A DNA stretch of 64,000 bases, from contig NZ_SAXA01000004.1 in assembly GCF_004122035.1 (NCBI RefSeq), positions 124,001 to 188,000 of the forward strand, given 5' to 3'. A program made the position numbers and the translations under genes. Origin of the DNA: Ancylomarina salipaludis (GTDB lineage Bacteria > Bacteroidota > Bacteroidia > Bacteroidales > Marinifilaceae). Of this stretch, positions 1 through 9,042 are shown one piece after another. The notes under the pieces are model-generated. The model had not been told where the DNA came from and did no database searches. It saw only the letters and a program-made list of their open reading frames with translations. Within the stretch, counting starts at the first letter, position 1. Every line of letters begins with the position of its first letter.

Positions 1-253
1 TACATATATTCTTTCCAAAGGCTATCCAAATCTGGATGGTCACTTGATGTTTTTGTATATTTTTTCCGAGCTTTAATTTATTACCATCCTATAGATTATT
101 CACTCGTTTTACGAACAGGTCGTTTCTAATGACTGACTTTGGGTAGGACTTTGTCGAATTTCTCTCTTGAAAGCGATGGTTCTTTTGATGAACTGTTCAA
201 TTGCAGTGCTTTATCATATTTATGTTATTAATTTCACTTAACGAATTGAATCA
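1..253. other. Non-coding stretch before the radical SAM gene
   Basis: No convincing coding frame is visible in these first 253 bases. The stretch is AT-rich and ends with the upstream region of the radical SAM gene. I saw no hairpin or promoter that I could assign with confidence. A gene truncated by the window edge cannot be excluded, but no open frame supports one. Confidence 0.5.
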
Positions 254-1492
254 ATGGAAGCCTCAGACATCTATGACAATGACCTTGTTAATAGAAATTG
301 TAAAGATTTTATAGAATTCCCTCAAATTAAATGGCTTAATGCCTATAGGGATGAAGACTTATTAAGCCGAAGAGCCGACTTGTTGGATTTTACAAAAGAC
401 AGTCTGTTGTTTAAGGGGACTAAACCCTTTTATAAACAAATTTCCAAGGGCTGTAAGCTTTGCGGGGCAGGTTTTTGGAGCTGTTTGTTTATCACGGGCA
501 GATGCAATGCAAATTGTTTTTATTGTCCCACATCGCAAACGCATGACGATCTGCCTACCACTCAGGGGCTAAGTTTCGAATCGGCATCGGCTTATGCTGA
601 ATATGTCAACCATTTTAAGTTTAAAGGGGTTGGCTTTAGTGGAGGAGAACCCTTCTTAGTTTACGACAGAGTCATCGATTTTCTCAAGAAGCTCAGAAAA
701 AAGTGTTCTCCCGATTTATATATTTGGCTTTATACCAATGGGATACTGGTTGATGAAATTAAGCTGAAGAAACTGGCTTCGCTGGGTTTAAACGAAATAA
801 GGTTTGATATAGGGGCCACAGACTTTAGTCTCGATAAGGTGAAAATGGCTAAGGGGATTATTGAAAATGTGACCATTGAAATTCCTGCCATTCCTGAGGA
901 ATTGGAAAGAATGAAATTGCTCTTGCCTGAGATGATAAAAGCAGGAGTGAGCAATCTGAATTTGCATCAGCTCAGACTAACAAAATACAATGCTCCTAAA
1001 CTTTTAAAAAGAGATTATACCTATGTAGCCGATGAACGACCGCTGGTTTTGGAATCGGAAATCATGGCGTTGGAACTGATAAAATATGCCACGGAGGCTC
1101 ATCTTGAAATAGGGATTAATTATTGTTCATTCAATTTTAAACATCGTTTTCAGAAAGCAGGATTCCGTTCTCAAATTGCCAATGCTTTAGCCGATGATTC
1201 TGAAATCATTAATACCAATGGTTTTGTCCGCAATTTGAAAGGGCATCAGTTAAGTTACGAACGGATTTCGGTTGCTGACTTTGATAATCAAACTGGTTTG
1301 ACTCTGGATTTAGAGTACAAAAAATATAGTGTAAAGAGGGATGTTATCATGAAGAATATCGAACTGACTCCTGAACAGTTATCGGAAGTGGAAATTTTAA
1401 TTAGTAAAGGAGAGACCGAAATTCCAAAGGACGAGTTATTGTATCAGATTTGGCGAATAGAACATATCGAAAATAAACTGCGTAAGTTTTAA
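254..1492 (+). CDS. Radical SAM protein with extra N-terminal cysteines
   Basis: A 412-residue cytosolic enzyme of the radical SAM superfamily. The [4Fe-4S]-binding CxxxCxxC motif is at residues 84-91 (CNANCFYC), and a GGEP motif that contacts SAM lies near 130-133, so the core TIM-barrel domain spans about 75-240. Three more cysteines (C67, C70, C77) sit just ahead of the canonical motif and could support a second metal site. The C-terminal third, about residues 280-412, has no recognised motif. The substrate is unknown. The gene stands alone and is followed by a hairpin terminator. Fold assignment is secure; function is not. Confidence 0.85.
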   Translation: MEASDIYDNDLVNRNCKDFIEFPQIKWLNAYRDEDLLSRRADLLDFTKDSLLFKGTKPFYKQISKGCKLCGAGFWSCLFITGRCNANCFYCPTSQTHDDLPTTQGLSFESASAYAEYVNHFKFKGVGFSGGEPFLVYDRVIDFLKKLRKKCSPDLYIWLYTNGILVDEIKLKKLASLGLNEIRFDIGATDFSLDKVKMAKGIIENVTIEIPAIPEELERMKLLLPEMIKAGVSNLNLHQLRLTKYNAPKLLKRDYTYVADERPLVLESEIMALELIKYATEAHLEIGINYCSFNFKHRFQKAGFRSQIANALADDSEIINTNGFVRNLKGHQLSYERISVADFDNQTGLTLDLEYKKYSVKRDVIMKNIELTPEQLSEVEILISKGETEIPKDELLYQIWRIEHIENKLRKF

Positions 1493-1858
1493 TGGAAATT
1501 CTATTGTTAAATTAAAGAGTTTTAGTAAGTTCTGTTTTATAAGACCGACGTATTAACCTAAAGAGAGTTTGTGATTTGCTGAAAACGCACAATTACAAAC
1601 TCTTTTTTATTAGCAAATTTAATATTTGAAAAAGATATATATGTTGCTATATAAAGTAGAAGGCTTTTATTTATGAATAAAGATGTGAATGTATTGAAAT
1701 ATAATAGATTGTTTCTAAATTAAGTTTAATGTTTTGTTGTAATTTTTGTTCATAAAATAAATACTTATATTAACTGATAACTTTGTTATAATGAAGCATA
1801 TTACAAAAATTTGCTTTATAATATGCTTTTCAGGGAGTATATACAATTATATTAAGCT
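1493..1858. other. Intergenic region, terminator then AT-rich spacer
   Basis: This 366-base gap begins with the terminator of the radical SAM gene. It continues as very AT-rich sequence leading to the MORN-repeat gene. I see no coding frame or repeat in it. Confidence 0.5.
1562..1609 (+). terminator. Rho-independent terminator
   Basis: GAGTTTGT-GATT pairs with AATT-ACAAACTC, followed by a T-run. It lies about 70 bases after the radical SAM stop codon and ends that transcript. Confidence 0.7.
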
Positions 1859-2536
1859 ATGAAAAAGGTATTTCTATTGTTTTCTATCCTGTTTTTTTGC
1901 TGTTATGACATGCAATCTCTAGCTCAGAGTACAGGAAAGGTCTTAGTTCCAAATTTATCTGCATCTTATAAAGGGGCATTAAAAAAGGGTTTAGCTCATG
2001 GTGATGGAGAGGCTATCGGAATAGATTCATATATGGGGCATTTTAAAAAGGGTTATCCTGATGGAAAAGGAACCTATATATGGGAAAATGGAGATTCCTA
2101 TACTGGAGAATGGTGTAAAGGCTTACGAAGTGGAGAAGGCGAATTCCATACCAAAATTAACAATCGGGATACGTTATATAAAGGTCTTTGGAAAAATGAT
2201 AAGTATTTGGGACCAAAAGTTATTTATCCGAGAGTTCTTTGCAAAAGGAGTATTGATCGTTACCAATTTAAACGAGTTAGTGAAGGTCGCCTTTTGAGTA
2301 TAAAAATGATGCAGAATGGGAACATTAATAATTCAATAACAAATCTTATTATCGATGGAGATAGTGGTACAAAATTCCATAATGGTAATATGTTGGGGTT
2401 TGAAAATTTTGAGATTCCGTTTAAATGTTCTGTCCGGTATATTACCCAAAATAAGCTCAGAAGGGATAGTTATACGGTGATATTTGAATTTGAAATAACA
2501 CAAATGGGAAATTGGGAAGTACTTTTACACAATTAG
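1859..2536 (+). CDS. Secreted MORN-repeat protein
   Basis: A 225-residue protein with a Sec signal peptide (residues 1-22, hydrophobic core then SLAQS). Four MORN-type repeats follow at about 37-118, each with the Y-x-G-x-[FW]-x-x-G-x-x-x-G-x-G pattern; examples begin YMGHFKKG and YTGEWCKG. The C-terminal part, about 120-225, has no recognised domain and is probably beta-rich. MORN repeats are generally scaffolding or membrane-binding hairpins, so the exact role is unknown. It is monocistronic. The family assignment rests on the clear repeat pattern. Confidence 0.75.
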   Translation: MKKVFLLFSILFFCCYDMQSLAQSTGKVLVPNLSASYKGALKKGLAHGDGEAIGIDSYMGHFKKGYPDGKGTYIWENGDSYTGEWCKGLRSGEGEFHTKINNRDTLYKGLWKNDKYLGPKVIYPRVLCKRSIDRYQFKRVSEGRLLSIKMMQNGNINNSITNLIIDGDSGTKFHNGNMLGFENFEIPFKCSVRYITQNKLRRDSYTVIFEFEITQMGNWEVLLHN

Positions 2537-2672
2537 ATAAAAGAAATGAAAATCTCTCTCTTTTGGACATTGATTCTTAATTTTAGACCAAAAACTCTTT
2601 TTTTTTATTTGACTTGCCAAATAAAAAGCGTTTCTTTGTCAAAAATTTATCAATTATTAAAAGATTTAAGTT

Positions 2673-3200
2673 ATGACTATTGCTAAGGATAAAGTAGTAT
2701 CAGTTATATATGAGTTAAGAACTGATCTTGAAGGAGAAATCATCGAGAAAGCAGTTGCTGAAACTCCATTAACATTTCACTGTGGTGCAGGACAAATGTT
2801 AGAGAAATTCGAAGCGAACCTAATGGGTCTGTCTGTAGGTTCATCATTCGATTTTAAATTGGCTACTGAAGAGGCTTATGGTCTTGCTTCTGAAGAGGCT
2901 GTTATCGATTTGCCAAAGAACATTTTCGAAGTTAACGGTGAGTTCGATTCAGAAATGATTCAAGAAGGTAATGTTGTACCTATGCAAGATAGCTCAGGAC
3001 GTCGTATGAATGGTATTGTTCTTGAAGTTGGTGAAACTACTGTTAAGATGGACTTCAATCACCCATTAGCTGGTGACGATTTGTATTTCAAAGGTGAAGT
3101 TATCGAAGTTCGTGACGCAACTCAGGAAGAAATGGATGCGCTTAAAGCTGAAGCTCAGGGGTGTAGCCCAGGTGGTTGCGGTGGCGGATGTTCTTGCTAA
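2673..3200 (+). CDS. slyD: SlyD-like FKBP-type peptidyl-prolyl isomerase
   Basis: A 175-residue cytosolic FKBP-type prolyl isomerase of the SlyD family. An N-terminal FKBP half (FHCGAGQMLEKFE near 31) is split by an insert-in-flap chaperone domain at about 70-125 and closes with FNHPLAGDDLYFKGEV. The last 12 residues, CSPGGCGGGCSC, form a short cysteine-rich tail. In SlyD homologues such a tail binds nickel and other metals. The enzyme catalyses cis-trans isomerisation of Xaa-Pro bonds and assists folding or metal delivery. It is followed by its own terminator. Confidence 0.92.
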   Translation: MTIAKDKVVSVIYELRTDLEGEIIEKAVAETPLTFHCGAGQMLEKFEANLMGLSVGSSFDFKLATEEAYGLASEEAVIDLPKNIFEVNGEFDSEMIQEGNVVPMQDSSGRRMNGIVLEVGETTVKMDFNHPLAGDDLYFKGEVIEVRDATQEEMDALKAEAQGCSPGGCGGGCSC

Positions 3201-3249
3201 TCCTCGAAGAAAAGAATCAGAGTTGAATACATTCACTCTGTAAAGATAT

Positions 3250-3283
3250 AACCCGGGAGTCATTGACTTTCGGGTTTTCTTTT
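3250..3283 (+). terminator. Rho-independent terminator after slyD
   Basis: AACCCG pairs with CGGGTT, with an inner AGTCA/TGACT arm, followed by a T-rich tail. It lies about 50 bases after the slyD stop. Confidence 0.75.
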
Positions 3284-3437
3284 GGACTCTATTTTTAACC
3301 ACAGATTATACAGATTTTCACAAATTAAAATTAATAGGAGGATATATACATTAACAAATCTCCATATCCTCGCATCCTCTCATTTATGTATTTCGCTAAT
3401 TATTGTATATTTAGGCTTCATTAAAAAAACGGGAGAT

Positions 3438-4751
3438 ATGACAAAGAAAAAGATGCCACTTTATGTGAAAATATTAATCGGAATGGTTTTAGGTGCTCTT
3501 GCAGGTCTTTTGGCCGTTAAGATGGGTTGGGATCGATTTACCTTTAATTGGATTAAACCCTGGGGAGCTATCTTTTTAAACCTATTGAAACTGATTGCCG
3601 TTCCTTTAATTTTTGTTTCTTTAGTCAAGGGTATCTCAAGTTTATCAAATATCTCAAAACTTTCACGAATAGGTTTTAAAACCATTTCGCTTTATGTGAT
3701 TTCCACAGTGATTGCGGTGAGTTCGGGTCTGATTTTAGTTAATACCATACAGCCGGGCAATACCTTTCCTCAGTCCAAGAAAATAGAGCTTCAGGAGAAA
3801 TACCATTCAACAGTTGATTTAAAGAAAGATCAGGCTGCTAAGGTGAAAGAAGAAACGCCTCTGCAATTTTTAGTTGATATGGTGCCGTCCAACTTTTTTC
3901 AGGCGGCCAGTGATAATACAAAGATGTTGCAAATTATCTTTTTTGCGATTTTGTTTGGCATCGCAATGGTTTTGCTTGAAGAAAAGCAGGTTAGGGTGGT
4001 TCGTGATTTTTTCGATGGGATAGATGCCATTATTCTTAAAATAATCGATCTGATTATGGCTTTTGCGCCTTATGGTGTCTTTGCTTTGATTGCAGGTTTG
4101 ATCGTTGATTTTTCAGCAGATGTCGATTTGTTTGCTGCCTTAGGTTTATATGCCATAACTGTAACTGTGGGTTTGATGGTGATGATTTTCATTATTTATC
4201 CACTTTTCTTGCGTTTGTTTACACCTGTTTCTTACCGCGATTTTTATAGAAAGATTAGTCCGGCTCAGTTACTGGCTTTTTCAACTTCTTCTTCAGCTGC
4301 GACATTACCTGTTACGCTTGACCGGGTTGAGAATCATTTGGGTGTTGCCAACGAAGTCGCCAGTTTTGTATTACCTGTAGGTGTGACCATCAATATGGAT
4401 GGGACCAGTTGCTATCAGGCTATTGCAGCTGTATTTATTGCCCAGGTCTTTGGTGTGCCCCTTGATATTTACGATCAGTTATTAATTGTAATGACGGCGA
4501 CTTTGGCTTCTATTGGGACACCGGGTATTCCGGGTGGGAGTATTGTAATGCTGATTATTGTACTGTCCTCAGTGGGAATTCCTATAGAAGGACTAGCCTT
4601 GATTTTGGGTATCGACAGACCTTTGGATATGTTGCGAACCGTAGTAAATGTAACTGGTGATGCTACCGTCGCTACCATTGTGGCCCAATCTGAAGGTAAA
4701 TTAAACTACAAGCCCCAATTAATACCTCAAACTGTTGAAGTGAAAAAGTAA
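3438..4751 (+). CDS. Dicarboxylate/amino-acid:cation symporter (DAACS family)
   Basis: A 437-residue integral membrane transporter of the GltP/DctA family. It carries C4-dicarboxylates or acidic amino acids with Na+ or H+. The serine-rich hairpin signature STSSSAATLP and the transmembrane-7 motif NMDGTSCYQ are both present, together with about eight hydrophobic helices. The open frame extends upstream to 3282, but I chose the ATG at 3438 (MTKKKMPLYVKI). It follows a purine-rich GGGAGAT, and the family begins there; the 52 upstream residues look like translated non-coding DNA. Substrate specificity cannot be read from the sequence. Confidence 0.92.
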   Translation: MTKKKMPLYVKILIGMVLGALAGLLAVKMGWDRFTFNWIKPWGAIFLNLLKLIAVPLIFVSLVKGISSLSNISKLSRIGFKTISLYVISTVIAVSSGLILVNTIQPGNTFPQSKKIELQEKYHSTVDLKKDQAAKVKEETPLQFLVDMVPSNFFQAASDNTKMLQIIFFAILFGIAMVLLEEKQVRVVRDFFDGIDAIILKIIDLIMAFAPYGVFALIAGLIVDFSADVDLFAALGLYAITVTVGLMVMIFIIYPLFLRLFTPVSYRDFYRKISPAQLLAFSTSSSAATLPVTLDRVENHLGVANEVASFVLPVGVTINMDGTSCYQAIAAVFIAQVFGVPLDIYDQLLIVMTATLASIGTPGIPGGSIVMLIIVLSSVGIPIEGLALILGIDRPLDMLRTVVNVTGDATVATIVAQSEGKLNYKPQLIPQTVEVKK

Positions 4752-4852
4752 GATGATATAACCCGACAGAGTCGAAGACCTGTTGGCGTTAGAAAATTGA
4801 AATAAATCAATGCTGTAGGTTACAAGCAAATTGATAGCCTATTAAACTTTTC

Positions 4853-4900
4853 AAACCTGACAGGTTAATATACGAGGTGTAAATTAAACCTGTCAGGTTT
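4853..4900. terminator. Bidirectional terminator between symporter and hisIE
   Basis: Two palindromes, AACCTGACAGGTT and AACCTGTCAGGTT, face each other across about 18 bases. They can pair into one long stem with a single bulge. The hairpin lies between the convergent 3' ends of the symporter gene and hisIE and could terminate both. Confidence 0.7.
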
Positions 4901-4911
4901 TGAGTCAAATA

Positions 4912-5529
4912 TTATTTGTGTCGTTGAGTCAATAGCTCAACAACTTCCTCAAGCTTATAGCCTTTAGCCGATAGCAGCACCAAATAGTGGAACATCAAAT
5001 CAGCCGCTTCGCCCATAAACAAGTCTTTATTGTCATCTTTGGCCTCAATCACCAATTCAACAGCCTCTTCACCCACTTTTTGAGCGATGGTATTCATCCC
5101 TTTTTTAAACAGACTGGCGGTATACGATTTTTCCGATTGATTTTTTTTTCGTTCTTCAATCACATCCTGCAATTGCAAAAGAAAATCAATTTTCGATCGT
5201 GTATTGGTCTCATTCCAACAGGTATCAGTCCCCTTGTGGCAAACCGGCCCCTCAGGATTGACTTTAATGAGCAGACTGTCCTGGTCGCAATCCAGGCTCA
5301 TGCTTATAAAATTCAGATAATTGTCACTGCTTTCACCCTTTGTCCACAAGCGTTGTTTACTTCGCGAATAAAAACAGACCCGTTTTTCAGCCAGTGTTTT
5401 TTCCAACGATGCTTTATTTACATAGCCAAGCATCAAGACCTTTTGTGTCTGAACATCTTGTATAATGGCAGGAACGAGGCCATCACCCTTACTGAAATCG
5501 ATTTGATTAATTAATTCTGTATCGTTCAT
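4912..5529 (-). CDS. hisIE: Bifunctional phosphoribosyl-AMP cyclohydrolase / phosphoribosyl-ATP pyrophosphatase
   Basis: A 205-residue fusion enzyme for steps 2 and 3 of histidine synthesis. The N-terminal HisI domain (about 1-112) shows FYSRSKQRLWTKGESS, the DCDQD metal ligands and a CHKGTDTCW cysteine pair. The C-terminal HisE domain (about 118-205) shows the helical NTP-pyrophosphohydrolase signature with GEEAVELVIEAK and EAADLMFHYLVL. This is the last gene of the operon. It is separated from hisF by a 270-base non-coding block, whereas the other his genes are a few bases apart. Confidence 0.97.
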   Translation of the reverse strand: MNDTELINQIDFSKGDGLVPAIIQDVQTQKVLMLGYVNKASLEKTLAEKRVCFYSRSKQRLWTKGESSDNYLNFISMSLDCDQDSLLIKVNPEGPVCHKGTDTCWNETNTRSKIDFLLQLQDVIEERKKNQSEKSYTASLFKKGMNTIAQKVGEEAVELVIEAKDDNKDLFMGEAADLMFHYLVLLSAKGYKLEEVVELLTQRHK

Positions 5530-5799
5530 TTTTTATGTTTTTTATATTCGAGTTTATGATGTTTTTATCATTTCTAGTACGATAATGGCATCGGCAACGC
5601 AAGTGGGTCCCCATAGACGAAGAAGGTGTTAAAAACAAACTGTTGTTTGAGTGAGGAACGAACGAGTTCAGTTTGTTTAACCTTCAAGTCGTGATGGGTC
5701 ACTGAGTGCCGCCGCCTTGAATTTTTGGTCCTTTTTTTTCAAGAAAAAAGGACAAGCCTGTCCGGCTCAAGGACAATAATATTTGTTTAATCCTTATTA
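5530..5799. repeat. Non-coding insert in the his operon, probable dispersed repeat
   Basis: These 270 bases separate hisF from hisIE, whereas other his junctions span 3-25 bases. They contain two clear inverted repeats. AAACAAACTG near 5632 pairs with CAGTTTGTTT near 5671. GTCCTTTTTT near 5728 pairs with AAAAAAGGAC near 5744. The block has no coding frame. Its base composition, richer in G and C in parts, differs from ordinary spacers here. It resembles a MITE- or REP-like dispersed element, but copies elsewhere in the genome cannot be seen from this window. Confidence 0.45.
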
Positions 5800-6555
5800 T
5801 TAGATTCTGACAGGGATTTGATTCTTTTCTAAAAACGTTTTAAGTTCCGGAATCTCAATTTCCTTATAATGAAAAACACTGGCTGCTAAAGCCGCATCCG
5901 CCTTTCCCTCGGTAAACGCATCAGCAAAATGCCGCATCTCACCGGCTCCACCCGAAGCAATCAAAGGAATATTGATCATTTCAGAAATTTCAGCCAGGGC
6001 TTTATTGGCAAAACCATTTTTTGTTCCGTCATGATTCATGGACGTAAAAAGTATTTCTCCAGCACCACGCTTTTCTGCTTCCTTCAACCAATCTATGAGT
6101 TTGATTCCAGTTGGAATTCGCCCACCATTCAGGTAAACTTCCCAGTTCTCATTAGTCTCCCGGGCATCAACGGCAACAACCACACATTGTGAACCAAAGC
6201 GATTGGCCAATTCAGTAATCAATTCAGGACGGCGAACAGCCGATGAGTTAATGGCGATTTTATCTGCACCAGCCTTTAGTATCTGAGCCACATCTTCGCA
6301 ACTGCTGATACCACCCCCCACGGTAAAGGGAATAGTGAGCACCTTCGCAACCTTTTCAACCATATCTAGTAAGGTTTTGCGTTTTTCGTGAGTGGCTGTA
6401 ATGTCTAAAAAGACCAATTCGTCGGCACCTTGCTCTGCATAAGCTTTAGCCAATTCAACAGGATCTCCGGCATCTTTCAAGCCCACAAAGTTGATTCCTT
6501 TAACGGTTCGTCCATCCTTAATATCCAGACAAGGTATAATTCGTTTTGCCAGCAT
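5800..6555 (-). CDS. hisF: Imidazole glycerol phosphate synthase, cyclase subunit
   Basis: A 251-residue TIM-barrel enzyme. It joins PRFAR with ammonia delivered from HisH to give imidazole glycerol phosphate and AICAR. The N-terminal [15 protein letters not shown] carries the catalytic Asp near residue 11, and the second catalytic Asp lies in VVAVDARE near 130. Phosphate-binding glycines occur in FTVGGGI and IASGGAGE. The length matches the family. It sits three bases downstream of hisA and is co-transcribed with hisH and hisA. Confidence 0.98.
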   Translation of the reverse strand: MLAKRIIPCLDIKDGRTVKGINFVGLKDAGDPVELAKAYAEQGADELVFLDITATHEKRKTLLDMVEKVAKVLTIPFTVGGGISSCEDVAQILKAGADKIAINSSAVRRPELITELANRFGSQCVVVAVDARETNENWEVYLNGGRIPTGIKLIDWLKEAEKRGAGEILFTSMNHDGTKNGFANKALAEISEMINIPLIASGGAGEMRHFADAFTEGKADAALAASVFHYKEIEIPELKTFLEKNQIPVRI

Positions 6556-6558
6556 CGT

Positions 6559-7290
6559 TTAGCGTATAAATTCATTAACTAAATCCTCAAGTTTAATTCG
6601 ATTTTCATAGATGGCCTTGCCAATAATCACACCCGTACAGCTTATTTCATTCAGCGCTCTCACATCTTCAAGGCAGGATACGCCACCACTGGCAATAAGC
6701 TGTATTTCCGGGAATTGCTTTAAAATCGATTGATAGAGCTCAATAGCTGGTCCTTGTAACATCCCATCTTTGGAAATATCGGTACAAATGACTCTGCGAA
6801 TTCCCTTTTTAAGATGGGTTTCAAGAAAATTGAAGAGCTCAATGCCCGAATCTTTTTCCCATCCCGATGTGGCGATCCATCCATTTTTAACATCCGCACC
6901 CAGAATAGTGCGGTCTGCACCATATTCATCTAAACACAGCTCAACGAGTTTTGGATCACTTATCGCTAAGCTCCCAAGAGTAATCTGCGAGGCACCTGAT
7001 TCAAAAGCCAAATCGATGGCTGCTTTAGATTTTAAGCCGCCGCCAAAATCAAGCTTCAAATGGGTATTTGCACTGATCTCTTTTAAAACAGATGCGTTGC
7101 AAATGTTATTCGATCGAGCGCCTTCCAGGTCAACCAGGTGCAACTGTTTAATGCCGGCTTTTTCAAAAGTCTGAGCAACATTCAGAGGATTTGAATCGTA
7201 TACAATTTTGGTATCGTAATCCCCTTTGCTTAATCGAACACATTGTCCGCCAATAATGTCGATCGCAGGAATGATTTCTATTTTATTCAT
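6559..7290 (-). CDS. hisA: ProFAR isomerase
   Basis: A 243-residue TIM-barrel isomerase, 1-(5-phosphoribosyl)-5-[(5-phosphoribosylamino)methylideneamino]imidazole-4-carboxamide isomerase. It performs the Amadori rearrangement of ProFAR to PRFAR. IIPAIDIIGGQCVRLSKGD holds the first catalytic Asp, and ICTDISKDGMLQGP holds the second. Phosphate loops are DFGGGLKS and IASGGVS. It lies between hisH and hisF with three-base gaps on both sides. The length is normal for the family. Confidence 0.98.
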   Translation of the reverse strand: MNKIEIIPAIDIIGGQCVRLSKGDYDTKIVYDSNPLNVAQTFEKAGIKQLHLVDLEGARSNNICNASVLKEISANTHLKLDFGGGLKSKAAIDLAFESGASQITLGSLAISDPKLVELCLDEYGADRTILGADVKNGWIATSGWEKDSGIELFNFLETHLKKGIRRVICTDISKDGMLQGPAIELYQSILKQFPEIQLIASGGVSCLEDVRALNEISCTGVIIGKAIYENRIKLEDLVNEFIR

Positions 7291-7293
7291 GTC

Positions 7294-7884
7294 TTATAGC
7301 TTAATAAAGTTCTTTAATATCGCTTGTCCAATATCCCCTGATTTTTCGGGGTGAAACTGGCAAGCGTAAAAGTTATCTTTCTGAAGACTGGCAGAGAAAG
7401 CTTTGATATAATCTGTTTCAGCTCTTGTATATGCGTTTAGTGGAACATAGTATGAGTGAACAAAGTAGACATAGCTTTCCGCTTTAATGCCTTCAAACAG
7501 TTTGCCCTTCAATTGCTTAATCTGATTCCAACCCATATGGGGCACCTTGTCTTCAGCAGGAAATTTTAGCGCATCTACAGGAAAAAGCCCCAGTCCTTTG
7601 GTGTCGCCTTCTTCCGAACGGGCACACATGAGTTGCATCCCCAGGCAAATCCCCAATACAGGTTGTTTAAGTTGAGGAATCAATTGATCCAAGCCAGTTT
7701 CTCTTAGCTTTTTCATAGCCCAGGCTGCTTCACCAACTCCGGGGAATATCACTTTGTCTGCCTGCCGTATAGTCTTCTCACAATTTGAGACTTCAGCATT
7801 TACACCAAGACGTTCGAGGGCATATTTTACTGATTGAAGGTTGCCGGCTTCGTAGTCGATAATGACAATATTTTGTTTTTTCAT
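7294..7884 (-). CDS. hisH: Imidazole glycerol phosphate synthase, glutaminase subunit
   Basis: A 196-residue class I glutamine amidotransferase. It releases ammonia from glutamine and channels it to HisF. The nucleophile Cys lies in PVLGICLGMQLM, and the His-Glu pair in FYACQFHPEKSG near the C-terminus. The frame is open up to 7992, but starting there would overlap hisB by about 98 bases with residues unlike the family. I chose the ATG at 7884 (MKKQNIVIIDYEAGN), which starts 10 bases after the hisB stop; an ATG at 7890 is also possible. Confidence 0.96.
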   Translation of the reverse strand: MKKQNIVIIDYEAGNLQSVKYALERLGVNAEVSNCEKTIRQADKVIFPGVGEAAWAMKKLRETGLDQLIPQLKQPVLGICLGMQLMCARSEEGDTKGLGLFPVDALKFPAEDKVPHMGWNQIKQLKGKLFEGIKAESYVYFVHSYYVPLNAYTRAETDYIKAFSASLQKDNFYACQFHPEKSGDIGQAILKNFIKL

Positions 7885-7894
7885 AAGCATCGTC

Positions 7895-9034
7895 TTATAG
7901 CATTCCTTTGGTTGAAGGAAGTTGCAGATTATTAACATCACGTTTAATGGCCATCCGAATAGCACGGGCAAAAGCTTTAAAAATACCTTCAATTTTGTGG
8001 TGCTCGTTATTCCCTTCGGCCTTTATATTCAGGTTGCACAAGGCCCCATTCGAAAAGGATTTGAAAAAGTGAGCAAACATCTCTGTGGGCACATCACCTA
8101 TCATTTCCCGGTTAAAATCGGCTTCCCAAACCAGTTCGTTCCGTCCTCCAAAATCGAGTGCCACTTGCGCCAGGCAATCGTCCATGGGCAAACAAAAGCC
8201 ATAACGCTCTATGCCTAATTTGTCTCCCAGGGCTTTCTTAAAGGCTTCGCCCAATGCAATGCCTGTGTCTTCAATACAGTGGTGTTCGTCTACATCTAAA
8301 TCGGCTACAGTTAAAATGGATAGATTGATGCCTGAGTGTTTGAGAATTTGTTCCAGCATGTGATCGAAGAATCCCAAACCTGTATTGATTTTTCCTTGGC
8401 TATTGCCATCCAAATCCAATTCAATTCTGATTTGTGTTTCAAGGGTGTTGCGTTCCACAATGGCCGTCCTTTCACTTAAGCGTAAAAACTCAAATACCTG
8501 TTCCCAGGATGTGGTACGCAAAGCGATTTGTTTCTTTAAATCATTTTGATCTTCTGATTCCGGTTGATCTGCCTGAATAAAAATGGCTTTGGCATTCAGG
8601 TTCTTCGCTAATTCAACATCGGTCCAACGGTCTCCAATGACATAGGAGTTTGCTAAATCATACTCATCAGAAAAGTACGGCTCTAATAGGGCCGTGCCGG
8701 GCTTACGAGTGGGCGCATTGTCTTCAGGAAAGGTCTTATCGATGATAATGTTATTAAAGGTGATGCCTTCGTTGGCAAATGCTTCTGTCATTTTGTTTTG
8801 GGCAGGCCAAAAATCCGCTTCGGGAAATGAATCCGTTCCCAAACCATCCTGATTGGTGACCATAACCAATTCGAAATCGAGTTGAGACGCGACTTTGCCT
8901 AAGCCCCGAAAGACTCCGGGATAAAATTCTAACTTTTCCAAGCTGTCGACCTGAAAATCGATGGGGGGCTCAATAATCAGTGTGCCGTCTCTATCGATAA
9001 AAAGGACCTTCTTCTTTTGTGTGGGTGTTTGCAT
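7895..9034 (-). CDS. hisB: Bifunctional histidinol-phosphatase / imidazoleglycerol-phosphate dehydratase
   Basis: A 379-residue fusion. Residues about 8-170 are a HAD-type histidinol-phosphate phosphatase with the nucleophile motif FIDRDGTL and a late [12 protein letters not shown] acid motif. Residues about 185-379 are the IGP dehydratase domain, with the metal-binding histidine clusters [10 protein letters not shown] and NNEHHKIEG. The zinc-loop cysteines of the Escherichia coli phosphatase domain (the CDCRKP region) are absent; the equivalent segment reads [12 protein letters not shown]. It provides steps 6 and 8 of the pathway and sits eight bases from hisC. Confidence 0.97.
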   Translation of the reverse strand: MQTPTQKKKVLFIDRDGTLIIEPPIDFQVDSLEKLEFYPGVFRGLGKVASQLDFELVMVTNQDGLGTDSFPEADFWPAQNKMTEAFANEGITFNNIIIDKTFPEDNAPTRKPGTALLEPYFSDEYDLANSYVIGDRWTDVELAKNLNAKAIFIQADQPESEDQNDLKKQIALRTTSWEQVFEFLRLSERTAIVERNTLETQIRIELDLDGNSQGKINTGLGFFDHMLEQILKHSGINLSILTVADLDVDEHHCIEDTGIALGEAFKKALGDKLGIERYGFCLPMDDCLAQVALDFGGRNELVWEADFNREMIGDVPTEMFAHFFKSFSNGALCNLNIKAEGNNEHHKIEGIFKAFARAIRMAIKRDVNNLQLPSTKGML

Positions 9035-9042
9035 GAGTCGAT

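Noticed and set aside
3282-3437. An N-terminal extension of 52 residues on the symporter.
   Set aside because: The family begins at MTKKKMPLYVK, and the upstream residues do not resemble a signal or domain.
4987-5514. A 175-codon plus-strand frame opposite hisIE.
   Set aside because: It is antisense to a clear enzyme gene and has no domain or signal of its own.
7885-7992. A 36-residue N-terminal extension of HisH.
   Set aside because: It overlaps hisB by about 98 bases and does not match HisH family starts; the ATG at 7884 fits.
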